Shown: positions 39,445-46,381, counted from the first letter of the stretch. The stretch: 64,000 bases of DNA from Planctomycetota bacterium (GCA_029259655.1 JAJDET010000376.1:1-64000); one strand, 5' to 3'. Translations and numbers: made by a program. Notes: a model not told the origin generated them from the sequence alone.

Positions 39445-39722
39445 CAGGAATCTCCCCTCAACTGAGGAGCCGACATAGGGAGACTCTCGTCCCTCTTGAA
39501 GAGACGGATCTCAGCTGAATCACAGCCCGAGCACCGGAGCACAGGCTCAGGACGGGTCAATGCCTGCCCCCCAATGCGGGAGAGATCGATGGCATCACCA
39601 CACATGGGGATGTAGCCATCGGCCGCACCCCGGCGCGCGTCTCTGTTCTTCCGGTAGCAATGCCACACCCCAGAGGAGTGGGAGTCTCGCCAGTAGGTGA
39701 CAGGTCTTCCGAATCGGCTCAT
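39444..39722 (-). CDS. Zinc-binding hypothetical protein, leaderless first gene of the 39.7 kb operon
   Basis: 92 residues beginning MSRFGRPVTYWRDSHSSGVW; HCYRKNRD, MCG and CSGC could bind zinc. Only 8 bases (AGGGGATC) separate -10 and ATG. Confidence 0.66.
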   Translation of the reverse strand: MSRFGRPVTYWRDSHSSGVWHCYRKNRDARRGAADGYIPMCGDAIDLSRIGGQALTRPEPVLRCSGCDSAEIRLFKRDESLPMSAPQLRGDS

Positions 39723-39730
39723 GATCCCCT

Positions 39731-39758
39731 ACTCTACGGCGATCACCGGGAAAGCCAA
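39731..39758 (-). promoter_or_regulatory. Promoter-operator module of the 39722-34304 operon
   Basis: -35 TTGGCT, 16-bp spacer with CGGTGATCGCCG on the coding strand (39737-39748), -10 TAGAGT. A second half-site GGGATCGCCG follows at about 39762 just upstream. Confidence 0.83.
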
Positions 39759-40039
39759 TAGGGGATCGCCGAATATCAGGGAGCGGGGGAGCTGAGGGGA
39801 TAATGTAGGTGGGTGGCGATTAGTGCAGCCCAAACGGGACGCTCGCTTGCAGAATAGGGCCGAAATCCCCACCTGAGGGGAGGATTACGCAGGATTGGGC
39901 TCGAAAAGGCCTCTTGACCCCCCGTTTGAGGTCCGATTGAGCCGAATACGACGCCTAAACTGCGACGAAAGCGCTTATGGTCCCCTTGCTTCCCCACGCC
40001 CTGGTTATTACGATGATCGCCGAACTCTCGGAGGCAGCC
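39759..40039. other. Gene-free divergent control region
   Basis: About 280 bases between the leftward 39.7 kb promoter and the rightward gene at 40040. Frames here look artificial. A degenerate operator CGATGATCGCCG (40011-40022) lies near the rightward gene; upstream TTGCTT and TATTAC are too close (14 bp) for a good promoter. Otherwise I see nothing definite. Confidence 0.5.
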
Positions 40040-40912
40040 ATGTCCGACCCCACCCCCATCCTGAAGCGAGTCGCAGAGGCCCTCGGCCTCGACGGCCTCT
40101 TCTCTGGCCTGTTCAACTTCAAGTCCAGGGGTAAGCGCGCCGAGAAGCGTCAGGTCCAGACCCCGGACCGCATCCAGGCCAAGATCGACATGCTGCAGGG
40201 GCGGGCCGAGGAGCGCGAGGCGCGGAAGAAGCGCGCGGAGTGCACGGAGCGGTCATACTCCTACACCTACCAGGACGACGAGGGTCTTGAGGACGTTAGC
40301 GTCGCCGTTCATTCGCCGACGCCTTCGCCTATGGCTTCCCCGCCTGTCCACGCGGAGCTCATCCCCCCGAAGAAGGGGGTGCACTCGCCTGCACCGTCCC
40401 ATTCATGGCGCCGGCACGGCCTGAAATGCGGCGACGAGGTCGAGATCAAGCGCGTGATTTCTCCCAGGGAGCGGACTGCGGTCGGGAAGTACGTCTGGTC
40501 CGGGCCGCAGGAGGATCGCCGCGGGTGCCGTGGGAAGGTGATCAGCCTCACTCGAGAGTTGGACCTGTACACGATCGGGTTCAAGAGAGGTGATGCCGTC
40601 ACCTTCCACGAGTCCTGGATCGAGCGGAAGGTGCCTGCGATCTTCGCGCCGGACCGGTGGGCCGAAATCCTGGGCGGCCCGCCGGGCCCGGATCCCGTCA
40701 AGGTGGTCGACGCGGAGAGGCTCAACGCCGAGATCTGCGCGGCCACGGGGCTTCCTCCGCACATGGTGGCGCAGCGGCGCGTCGACGGCATGCGGAACGC
40801 GAACGCCGAGAGCTACAGCAAGATGGACCCCAGGCCGAAGAAGCCGCGGAAGTTCGCCGACGTGGTGCGCGCGGTCAATCCTCACCTGACCGAGAGTTTC
40901 GGTCCCGGCTGA
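40040..40912 (+). CDS. Hypothetical protein, 290 residues
   Basis: CGGAGGCAGCC precedes the ATG. The N-terminus is hydrophobic then basic and helical (RIQAKIDMLQGRAEEREARK). The middle resembles a small SH3-like or KOW-like beta domain (CRGKVISLTRELDLYTIGFK), and the C-terminus is basic. No family recognised. First gene of the rightward block. Confidence 0.68.
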   Translation: MSDPTPILKRVAEALGLDGLFSGLFNFKSRGKRAEKRQVQTPDRIQAKIDMLQGRAEEREARKKRAECTERSYSYTYQDDEGLEDVSVAVHSPTPSPMASPPVHAELIPPKKGVHSPAPSHSWRRHGLKCGDEVEIKRVISPRERTAVGKYVWSGPQEDRRGCRGKVISLTRELDLYTIGFKRGDAVTFHESWIERKVPAIFAPDRWAEILGGPPGPDPVKVVDAERLNAEICAATGLPPHMVAQRRVDGMRNANAESYSKMDPRPKKPRKFADVVRAVNPHLTESFGPG

Positions 40913-40956
40913 GCAAAAGGGGGGAGGGGGTCATTTCTCACAGCCAAAAAAATCCC

Positions 40957-41223
40957 ATGCCGCCCGCGACTGTCTGCTCGGCTCTCCTCGATCCGTTCCT
41001 TCGAATTCTGAAGGGGTGGAGGGGGTCATTCCTGTGGAGAGGGCCCCTCTACGCCGTGGCCGGCATCTTCCTGATGGTCTGGCTGGTGCTCGGCCTGATC
41101 ATCTTCGGGCTCGTGACCGTGCTCGAGGAGGGGTTCACCCTCAGGCTTCCCGAGGTGGATGATTCCAAGGCCCTCGAGGTCGCGCGGCGCACCGGCAGAA
41201 TGCCCTGGCAGAGGAACTTCTGA
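40957..41223 (+). CDS. Small membrane protein
   Basis: 88 residues from MPPATVCSALLDPFLRILKG with one long hydrophobic span (YAVAGIFLMVWLVLGLIIFG) and a charged tail. No Shine-Dalgarno is obvious; the frame is open far upstream across the previous gene. Two copies of a GGGGnGGAGGGGGTCATT motif occur at its start and inside it. Confidence 0.55.
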   Translation: MPPATVCSALLDPFLRILKGWRGSFLWRGPLYAVAGIFLMVWLVLGLIIFGLVTVLEEGFTLRLPEVDDSKALEVARRTGRMPWQRNF

Positions 41224-41247
41224 GCTCGAGCTCGCCACGATCGCTCG

Positions 41248-41281
41248 ATTACATACAGTCGCGGCGATTTGCAGAATGTGA
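41248..41281. repeat. Dispersed 33-bp repeat, copy 1
   Basis: Pattern GATTACATACAGTCGC, about 8 variable bases, then GCAGAATG. Copy 2 at 41341 and copy 3 at 47829 share the ends. All three are outside genes. Confidence 0.6.
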
Positions 41282-41340
41282 TGCCGGAGGCCCCAGGCGG
41301 CCTCCCTCCCCCGAGAGTAGGCCCGCCCGGGGCTCAAGCC

Positions 41341-41374
41341 GATTACATACAGGCGCGACCTCCAGCAGAATACT
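41341..41374. repeat. Dispersed 33-bp repeat, copy 2
   Basis: GATTACATACAGGCGC, variable centre, AGCAGAATAC. Lies in the gene-free stretch 41224-41535 downstream of a strong leftward promoter. Confidence 0.6.
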
Positions 41375-41507
41375 TCCGCGGAGCCGCGCGCCGCCCCCCT
41401 CGGGCCGGCGGCGCCCCCTCCGATGGAGGGGGGCCCCCGCCGCGGCGACCCAAGGGCCGCCGACAGCGAGGATGTCGAGGTCTGGCTCTCAGGTCTCGCC
41501 TCGACAC
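41375..41507 (-). ncRNA. Possible leftward non-coding transcript from the strongest promoter
   Basis: The gene-free stretch 41224-41535 contains no convincing gene on either strand. On the minus strand it starts with TGTCGAGG...CCTCGACA (8 bp stem) and then CCCCCTCC-ATC-GGAGGGGG (8 bp stem, 3-base loop), flanked by further GC pairing. With the consensus promoter at 41512-41539 this suggests a structured RNA. The 3' end is not visible; no U tract is present. Confidence 0.4.
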
Positions 41508-41511
41508 CCCC

Positions 41512-41539
41512 ATTATACGGTGATCACCGCGGATGTCAA
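41512..41539 (-). promoter_or_regulatory. Consensus promoter-operator module facing a gene-free region
   Basis: -35 TTGACA and -10 TATAAT are both perfect, 16 bp apart, with the perfect palindrome CGGTGATCACCG (41518-41529). The stop of the 41874-41536 gene lies in the -35 box. No minus-strand gene lies downstream. Confidence 0.9.
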
Positions 41540-41874
41540 GGGGAATCCGAAGTTTCTCTTTCTTCGTTCCATTCCCGCTCCATGGCCCGGGAGGCGGTCT
41601 CGTCTGGATCCGCCGGCGGCCGAGCCGGCAGGAGCCGGTAGCCGACGGCGCGCCGCTGCATGATGCGGCCGCAGGCGGCGCACGCGATCCCGTGCTCCAT
41701 CTGGCCGTGTTCGTCGGCCAGACTGCATTGCCCGAGGGCGGCGCGGAGTTCTTCCCGTTCGGGCCGTTCCGCTCCCCGCTCGAATTCGGGGGTGGTCAGG
41801 GTATCGACGCGCCTCAGGAGCGCCGCGGCCGCGCGTTCGATGCGGCTCGCGCGGGTCTCTTTCAGGTCTGGCAT
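41536..41874 (-). CDS. Zinc-binding hypothetical protein
   Basis: 112 residues from MPDLKETRASRIERAAAALL; AGAGGAGAAC precedes the ATG 28 bases after its -10 box. An upstream in-frame Met would lie inside the promoter and is rejected. IACAACGRIMQRRAV holds a CxxC. Its leader GGACCTAAGAGGAGAA matches the antisense linker at 45873 in 14 of 16 positions. Confidence 0.7.
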   Translation of the reverse strand: MPDLKETRASRIERAAAALLRRVDTLTTPEFERGAERPEREELRAALGQCSLADEHGQMEHGIACAACGRIMQRRAVGYRLLPARPPADPDETASRAMEREWNEERETSDSP

Positions 41875-41902
41875 CTTGGGTTCTCCTCTTAGGTCCACCC
41901 AC

Positions 41903-41930
41903 ACTATAGCGGCGATCACCGCGAACACAA
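41903..41930 (-). promoter_or_regulatory. Promoter-operator module of the 41874-41536 gene
   Basis: -35 TTGTGT, 16-bp spacer with the operator (41910-41921, CGGTGATCGCCG on the coding strand), -10 TATAGT. Back-to-back with the rightward module at 41956. Confidence 0.84.
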
Positions 41931-41955
41931 CCCCGAAAAGAATCTAAATCGGGCC

Positions 41956-41983
41956 TTGAGTTCTGCGGCGATCACCGCATAAT
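41956..41983 (+). promoter_or_regulatory. Promoter-operator module of the 42013 gene
   Basis: -35 TTGAGT, 16-bp spacer with CGGCGATCACCG (41966-41977), -10 CATAAT. The leader CGGACCTTGAGGAG follows. Confidence 0.86.
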
Positions 41984-42012
41984 GGAGACGGACCTTGAGG
42001 AGTAACCCCATC

Positions 42013-42762
42013 ATGCCGAGACCGAACGGATTCATCTTCTATGCGGGCCCGAGCCGGTTGAATGGCGAGCCCATCGTGGGCGTCGCGACCGGGCTCGTGC
42101 GTCGCAGTGACAACGAAAAGACCGGGCCGATGGTCCAGGTCTATTTCATCCCCGACCCCGAGCGCGCCCCCCTCCCCCACAAGGCTATCGAGTCGGGAGC
42201 GGATGCGTCCGTCTGTGGGGACTGCAAGTACCGCGATGGCGGATGCTACGTGGTGGCGTTCCGCGGTCCCTTGATGGTGGCCAAGGCGGTGCTCGCGGGC
42301 TCCTACCCTCGCGTGTCCCTGGCTGAAGCGTCGACCCTACTGGACGGTGAGACGGTCCGGCTCGGCGCTTGGGGCGACCCCGCGAGCGTCCCCACGCGCG
42401 TTTTGCGCCGTCTGGTGAGCAAGGCGCGCCGCTGGACTGGATACTCTCATGCGTGGACGCGCTTTCCCTCTCTGCGCGGTCTGCTGATGGCGAGCGTAGA
42501 TACCCCGGCCGAGTTCGCGGAGGCGCAACGGCGTGGGTGGCGCACCTTCCGCGTGGACGCCGAAGGGACGCCGATGGCGGGCGAGATCGGGTGTCCGGCA
42601 GGGCCCGAGAACGGCGCGCGGACGACGTGCGACAAGTGCGGTCTGTGCGACGGCGCGCGCGCAAGCGACGGCCGGCGTTCCATCGTCATTCGCTCGCACG
42701 GCGCGGCCCACAAGATCAAAGCGGCGAATGAGGCCTTGCGTTCCGCGGCGATCACCGTATAA
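42013..42762 (+). CDS. DUF7227-like phage/plasmid protein; C-terminus encoded by next promoter
   Basis: 249 residues. GPSRLNGEPIVGVATGL, VQVYFIPD, GADASVCGDCKYRDGGCYVV and a C-terminal CPAGPENGARTTCDKCGLC group match a conserved plasmid and phage protein of unknown function with two Cys clusters. The last six residues, SAAITV, and the stop TAA are the operator and -10 box of the next promoter, so expression of the following gene is built into this coding sequence. Confidence 0.75.
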   Translation: MPRPNGFIFYAGPSRLNGEPIVGVATGLVRRSDNEKTGPMVQVYFIPDPERAPLPHKAIESGADASVCGDCKYRDGGCYVVAFRGPLMVAKAVLAGSYPRVSLAEASTLLDGETVRLGAWGDPASVPTRVLRRLVSKARRWTGYSHAWTRFPSLRGLLMASVDTPAEFAEAQRRGWRTFRVDAEGTPMAGEIGCPAGPENGARTTCDKCGLCDGARASDGRRSIVIRSHGAAHKIKAANEALRSAAITV

Positions 42763-42763
42763 T
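42736..42763 (+). promoter_or_regulatory. Promoter-operator module inside the 3' end of the preceding gene
   Basis: -35 TTGCGT, 16-bp spacer with CGGCGATCACCG (42746-42757), -10 TATAAT. Confidence 0.9.
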
Positions 42764-42928
42764 GGAGGTGTCACTTGAACGGGAGATCACCATGATGCGT
42801 TAGCTGACACCCGCGACTCCGGCCGAACCGACTCGGGCCGGACGACGGGATAACCAAAGCGGGTCGGGGGTCGCACGCGACGGCGCGCGCGATCTTGACG
42901 GATCACTTTTCCCGAGCAGGAGGAGACC
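42764..42928 (+). other. Leader with three-codon minigene (ATG ATG CGT TAG)
   Basis: GGGAGATCACC precedes ATGATGCGTTAG (42792-42803) exactly where other modules start their gene. About 125 bases follow before the next gene, including a CCGGCC/GGCCGG hairpin. It may be a truncated gene remnant or a regulatory minigene. Confidence 0.45.
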
Positions 42929-43192
42929 ATGGCAGAGACAGTCGCGGCGTTCGAGCTGGGCGTTCGAGACGCCATCGAACAGGGCGGCAAGCTGGAGAGA
43001 GGCCGGACGTGGCGTAACCGCGCATCCAATGAGGCTTACGATCGCGGGGCCAATGTGGGTGAGGCGCTCGCGTCAACGGCCGCGGCGCTCGATCTCCTGG
43101 CGACGGGAGCGGGCTTCAACTACGTGGTGGAGCGGACCGGGTGTACCGCCCGGGTGTCTGGAGCGATCGCTCAAGCCAAGGGGCCGAGCTGA
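42929..43192 (+). CDS. Small hypothetical protein
   Basis: 87 residues; AGGAGGAGACC precedes the ATG. Mostly helical (AAFELGVRDAIEQGGKLERG, STAAALDLLATGAGFNY). The 3' end overlaps the next frame. No family recognised. Confidence 0.68.
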   Translation: MAETVAAFELGVRDAIEQGGKLERGRTWRNRASNEAYDRGANVGEALASTAAALDLLATGAGFNYVVERTGCTARVSGAIAQAKGPS

Positions 43193-43515
43193 GCCCCGGA
43201 CGGCGGCAAGTGCTCGTGGTGGAGTGGCGCGGGGGCCGGTATGTCCCTTGCCAGTCCTATCGAGTCGAGGGGCCGCCGGAGGAGTGGCTCCAGAGAGTTC
43301 GCATCGCGCATCTCGCGGGGTACCGCGGGAGTATCTACATCGTGGACCCGCCCACAGTGTTCCCGATGTTCGACGGCCGAGCTGGGGAGAAAGCCGCGGC
43401 TCGGCTGAGGCGCATTCCGATGGTCCTGGACGGCCCGATCCCGAGGGCGCCCCCTCCGCGGTATCCGCTACCGCAGTGGCGATGGCTCGGGCTCCTGCGC
43501 CGCTGGGGTCGGTAG
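43141..43515 (+). CDS. Basic hypothetical protein, start uncertain
   Basis: Frame opens at GTG 43141, overlapping the previous gene; a later GTG at 43210 (MLVVEWRGGRYVPC) is a good alternative. The product has a LVVEWRGGRYVPCQSYRVEG beta region and a Pro/Arg-rich C-terminus. The stop TAG is followed directly by the antisense linker and terminator. Confidence 0.6.
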   Translation: MYRPGVWSDRSSQGAELSPGRRQVLVVEWRGGRYVPCQSYRVEGPPEEWLQRVRIAHLAGYRGSIYIVDPPTVFPMFDGRAGEKAAARLRRIPMVLDGPIPRAPPPRYPLPQWRWLGLLRRWGR

Positions 43516-43532
43516 GTTCTCCGTAGGTCCAA
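43516..43532 (+). promoter_or_regulatory. Anti-leader sequence before terminator
   Basis: GTTCTCCGTAGGTCCAA is, read as RNA, complementary to GGACC...GGAGAAC, the core of the ribosome-binding leaders at 43604, 44222, 45285 and 46111 (a few-base bulge in each). It abuts the 43533 terminator hairpin, as at 45873 and 50690. Confidence 0.5.
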
Positions 43533-43567
43533 GGGGCCCGAGCTTGTTGCTCGGGCCCCATCTTTTT
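43533..43567 (+). terminator. Intrinsic terminator
   Basis: GGGGCCCGAGC, loop TTGTT, GCTCGGGCCCC (11 perfect pairs), then ATCTTTTT. Ends the 42.9-43.5 kb transcript. Confidence 0.93.
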
Positions 43568-43571
43568 ACCC

Positions 43572-43599
43572 TTGTGTTCTGCGGCGATCACCGTATAAT
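43572..43599 (+). promoter_or_regulatory. Promoter-operator module of the 43626 gene
   Basis: -35 TTGTGT, 16-bp spacer with CGGCGATCACCG (43582-43593), -10 TATAAT. Starts 4 bases after the terminator. Confidence 0.9.
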
Positions 43600-43625
43600 G
43601 GGGGTGGACCAACGAGGAGAACATC

Positions 43626-44114
43626 ATGCACCGAAGCAGTGACTTCAATTCCCATTCCATGCGGAACCACGACGGGCTGATTCTCGTCATGGACGCGAGC
43701 ACGGCGCACCTTTCCCTGGACGACGCGCGCAAGCTCGGCGGTCACTCGGGCAAGGTCGACGTGACCCTGATCGGGTTCGGGAAGCAACGGACCTTCACCT
43801 GCTCCAAGTTCGACGCGGAGGCCATGACGGAGGCGGTGAAGAAGGCCGACCCCAAGGCCTTCCAATTCGCGCGGGTCTTCACCGAGTTTCCCGCGTCGGT
43901 GGACAAGGTCCACGACGAGGTGAGCACGTCGCTCGTGATCGAGCACCACGAGTTCGGGTGGTGGATCTACGTGTCCGACCCCGAGGATATCGAGGGCGCG
44001 GGGTGCCCGAGCCTGATTCCCGTCATGGAGAAGGCCGCCCGGCTCGGAGCCCGGTGGGTCAAGTTCGACTGTGACGCAATGAAGCACGCCGATCTTCCCG
44101 AGCACGAGTGGTAG
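43626..44114 (+). CDS. DUF5983-like protein
   Basis: 162 residues. VMDASTAHLSLDDARKL at the N-terminus, an FGWWIYVSDPEDIE block and a C-terminus VKFDCDAMKHADLPEHEW fit the DUF5983 family, found on plasmids and phages often beside ArdC and DUF2958. Function unknown. Leader GGACCAACGAGGAGAAC. Confidence 0.78.
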   Translation: MHRSSDFNSHSMRNHDGLILVMDASTAHLSLDDARKLGGHSGKVDVTLIGFGKQRTFTCSKFDAEAMTEAVKKADPKAFQFARVFTEFPASVDKVHDEVSTSLVIEHHEFGWWIYVSDPEDIEGAGCPSLIPVMEKAARLGARWVKFDCDAMKHADLPEHEW

Positions 44115-44145
44115 GCGGGGGGCCACCGCCGGCCCTGGCAGACAG

Positions 44146-44174
44146 TCGCGGCCTTGCGGCTGCCGCGATTCTTC
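44146..44174 (+). terminator. Intrinsic terminator
   Basis: TCGCGGC, 9-base loop, GCCGCGA, then TTCTT. The 5' arm includes part of an ACAGTCGC copy (44142-44149). Confidence 0.65.
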
Positions 44175-44186
44175 CCAACTGATCCC

Positions 44187-44214
44187 TTGAACTTCGCGGC
44201 GATCACCGTACAAT
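44187..44214 (+). promoter_or_regulatory. Promoter-operator module of the 44243 gene
   Basis: -35 TTGAAC, 16-bp spacer with CGGCGATCACCG (44197-44208), -10 TACAAT. Confidence 0.9.
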
Positions 44215-44242
44215 GGCGGTGGACCAACGAGGAGAACCAATC

Positions 44243-44770
44243 ATGGGCGAACGCGCATACACAAGCTTCCGAATTCACCCGGACGACATCGAGAACGCGG
44301 CCCCCTTCCTGGAAGGGGAGTTGGGCGGAGAGATGACCGCGGACGCGATCCGTTCCGGTAGGTGCTCCGATGGCGAGGACGAGCCCGGAAGGATCATCGA
44401 GGTCGAGGGAAACTACGGCCTGACTTCCCTCCGCGACAGGATGGCGGTCGCCGGGGTCCGGTTCTACGGGGAGCACGGCGCGTGCACGGGGGCATTCCCG
44501 GCGAGCAGCTACTTCTCTGACGGGACCGTGCTGCACGAGACTTCCGTCGACGATGACGGCAACCCGTCGGTGAGTCTGTCCCTCCCGCACGGATCTGATC
44601 CGGGGGTTCTCCTCTGGGACTCCTACGCGCCGCCGCAGGTGGTGGGGCTGGACGCTCTTCAGGAGTGGGTCCGCGGTGCCTTCCAGGCGCGGCGCTCGAT
44701 CGACACCGCGTGGAAGGTCCGGATCGCGAAGGATGAGAGACGCCGAGGAATCGGCGATCTGATCCCTTGA
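44243..44770 (+). CDS. Hypothetical protein
   Basis: 175 residues from MGERAYTSFRIHPDDIENAA; GAGGAGAACC leader. Acidic alpha/beta protein (GEHGACTGAFPASSYFSDGT; PQVVGLDALQEWVRGAF). Stop TGA is part of the next -35 box. No family recognised. Confidence 0.72.
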   Translation: MGERAYTSFRIHPDDIENAAPFLEGELGGEMTADAIRSGRCSDGEDEPGRIIEVEGNYGLTSLRDRMAVAGVRFYGEHGACTGAFPASSYFSDGTVLHETSVDDDGNPSVSLSLPHGSDPGVLLWDSYAPPQVVGLDALQEWVRGAFQARRSIDTAWKVRIAKDERRRGIGDLIP

Positions 44771-44794
44771 ATTCCGCGGCGATCACCGTATAAT
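44767..44794 (+). promoter_or_regulatory. Promoter-operator module of the 44823 gene
   Basis: -35 TTGAAT, 16-bp spacer with CGGCGATCACCG (44777-44788), -10 TATAAT; overlaps the previous stop. Confidence 0.92.
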
Positions 44795-44822
44795 GGTGGT
44801 GGACCTTACAGAGGAGATCATC

Positions 44823-45230
44823 ATGGGCTGGTACTACACCTACGGTGCGTCGCGGAAGAGTCTTTCCGACGAGATCTTGCGGGAGTTCAACTGGGAGACT
44901 CCCACGGGCAAGTCGGAAAACCTCCGGCACTGCTTTCGCGGGAACGTGCTTTGGACTCTCAATCGGACGGTCAAGCGCGCGAGCGGCACGGAGACCGTCT
45001 GGATCGGATGCCACCTGCTTTCCCGCGGCACGGGCGACGGGTGGGGCTACAAGCCGATGGACGAGTCCATGGGCCCCTTCTACTACACTTGCCCCAAGTC
45101 CTACTTGGACGCGTCTACCTGCAACGACAGTAGCGCGCCTAAGTGGCGGGCGGACTGCCTGGAGGTGCAGACGCAGAGGCTGGCACGGCTCCGAGCGCGG
45201 CGCCTCCGTCGGGCGGGAGCGCCGGTCTGA
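44823..45230 (+). CDS. DUF6927-like protein
   Basis: 135 residues. The start MGWYYTYGASRKSLSDEI and later WIGCHLL, YKPMDESMGPFYYTCP resemble a conserved plasmid/phage family (DUF6927-type) whose members begin MGWYYTxGATRxD. Function unknown. C-terminus is Arg-rich. Confidence 0.7.
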   Translation: MGWYYTYGASRKSLSDEILREFNWETPTGKSENLRHCFRGNVLWTLNRTVKRASGTETVWIGCHLLSRGTGDGWGYKPMDESMGPFYYTCPKSYLDASTCNDSSAPKWRADCLEVQTQRLARLRARRLRRAGAPV

Positions 45231-45249
45231 AAAGAATCGCCGCGGGGGG

Positions 45250-45277
45250 TTGAACTTCGCGGCGATCACCGTACAAT
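45250..45277 (+). promoter_or_regulatory. Promoter-operator module of the 45305 gene
   Basis: -35 TTGAAC, 16-bp spacer with CGGCGATCACCG (45260-45271), -10 TACAAT. Confidence 0.9.
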
Positions 45278-45304
45278 GATGGTGGACCAACGAGGAGAAC
45301 CACC

Positions 45305-45841
45305 ATGAGAGACGAGATTCAAGCGTGGAAGTGCCGAGGCTTCTGTGGGGGCTGGTTCCTCCACGAGGACATCTTCTTCGGGGCCGAGAGCGCGACTCTC
45401 GGCGAGTGCCCGGAGTGCGGGGACGAGGCGGGGGTGCGGACGGGGTTCGTGGCGCTGGAGGGGTTCTCCGGCAATTCCAACTTCCGGCCGGCCAAGATGG
45501 CCGTGGCCCTCGTGGACAGCGGCACGGCCGAGAGGCTCCTGGCCCGGATGGCCCGGCTCCAGGTGATGCGCAACGAGGACGATCCGCCGGAGTCGATCTC
45601 GTTCGACCGACCCACGGTGGATTGGATTCCGGCAGAGGCGGACGGAGAGCCGGACTACGCGCTCCACGTCTCGAAGGAGGTCCCGGTTCTCCGGGTGGAC
45701 GACGAGTCCTGCGAGGTGATGGGCTACAAGGCCCACCCGGGCGCGGAATCGAGTGAGTGCGTTCGCTTCCGGGCGGTCTGGGGCGACGAGGACATCCACA
45801 CCGCCGCGCTGAGTCGCGAAGACTTGGCCGGCATGATCTGA
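45305..45841 (+). CDS. Hypothetical protein with N-terminal zinc site
   Basis: 178 residues. CRGFCGGW and CPECGDEAG near the N-terminus form a likely zinc ribbon; the rest is alpha/beta (VALVDSGTAERLLARMARLQ). GAGGAGAACC leader. Its 3' UTR carries the second hairpin/anti-leader/terminator element. Confidence 0.72.
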   Translation: MRDEIQAWKCRGFCGGWFLHEDIFFGAESATLGECPECGDEAGVRTGFVALEGFSGNSNFRPAKMAVALVDSGTAERLLARMARLQVMRNEDDPPESISFDRPTVDWIPAEADGEPDYALHVSKEVPVLRVDDESCEVMGYKAHPGAESSECVRFRAVWGDEDIHTAALSREDLAGMI

Positions 45842-45857
45842 CAAAATGGCGAGGGCG

Positions 45858-45940
45858 GGGGCTTGGAGCCCCTTCTCCTCAAAGGTCCGCGGCCCCCGTC
45901 GTAAAGCTGACTCGCTCGGCGACGGGGGCCGTCTTTATTG
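45858..45940 (+). ncRNA. 3'-UTR element: hairpin, anti-leader linker, terminator
   Basis: Hairpin GGGGCT-TGG-AGCCCC (45858-45872), an unpaired linker TTCTCCTCAAAGGTCC (45873-45888), then a 12-bp perfect terminator stem CGGCCCCCGTCG/CGACGGGGGCCG with TCTTTATT. The linker is antisense to GGACCTTGAGGAG (leader of the 42013 gene) with one bulged base, and to GGACCTAAGAGGAGAA (leader of the 41874 gene) with two mismatches. Same design as the 50637 RNA but without its own promoter, so release by processing is assumed. Confidence 0.6.
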
Positions 45941-45963
45941 GTTTCGAGCCCGGAGACAGTCGC

Positions 45964-46080
45964 ATGCGACTCTTCTGCCTGATCTGCGCTCGACTGATCG
46001 AGCACGTCAAGAGCAAGCGACACCCGGAGCTGTGGGACTGCTCCCGATGCGGCCGCACGCGTTCCGAGGATTCCACTTGA
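45964..46080 (+). CDS. 38-residue zinc-ribbon protein
   Basis: MRLFCLICARLIEHVKSKRH then WDCSRCGR: two CxxC pairs, a minimal zinc ribbon. GGAGACAGTCGC precedes the ATG. Stop TGA lies in the next -35 box. Probably expressed by read-through or an unseen promoter after the terminator. Confidence 0.65.
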   Translation: MRLFCLICARLIEHVKSKRHPELWDCSRCGRTRSEDST

Positions 46081-46104
46081 AGTCTGCGGCGATCACCGTA
46101 TAAT
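46077..46104 (+). promoter_or_regulatory. Promoter-operator module of the 46130 gene
   Basis: -35 TTGAAG, 16-bp spacer with CGGCGATCACCG (46087-46098), -10 TATAAT; overlaps the previous stop. Confidence 0.92.
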
Positions 46105-46129
46105 GGTGGCGGACCTACAGGAGACCACC

Positions 46130-46381
46130 ATGCCAAACCAATCACCGGCGGCAGCGCCGAGCGCGTGGACCGCGTGCTCTGAGAAGTGCCAAGGCTACTT
46201 CGTCTCGTCTTGTGAGAGCACGCAGCATGCCCCCCTGGAGTTGCAGGCCTGCCATGACTGCGAGCGCTTCATCGGCGAGTGCGGCGCGGTCGATGACGGC
46301 GCCGCGGCCGTGCAGTTCGTCCGTGACCTGGAGGACGGGAAGCCGCACGCGATCGCCATGGCCCGGGAGCTGCTCCCATGA
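46130..46381 (+). CDS. Small Cys-rich protein
   Basis: 83 residues from MPNQSPAAAPSAWTACSEKC. CSEKC, a CESTQ Cys, CHDC and CGAV suggest a metal site. Leader GGACCTACAGGAGACC. Stop overlaps the next ATG. Confidence 0.68.
   Translation: MPNQSPAAAPSAWTACSEKCQGYFVSSCESTQHAPLELQACHDCERFIGECGAVDDGAAAVQFVRDLEDGKPHAIAMARELLP

Noticed and set aside
39776-39997. 73-codon minus-strand frame in the divergent region
   Set aside because: No ribosome site, odd composition, lies upstream of the leftward promoter's start.
45846-46103. Plus-strand frame ending in SAAITV
   Set aside because: Runs through a terminator hairpin and ends in the translated operator; the real gene here is the 38-residue zinc ribbon at 45964.
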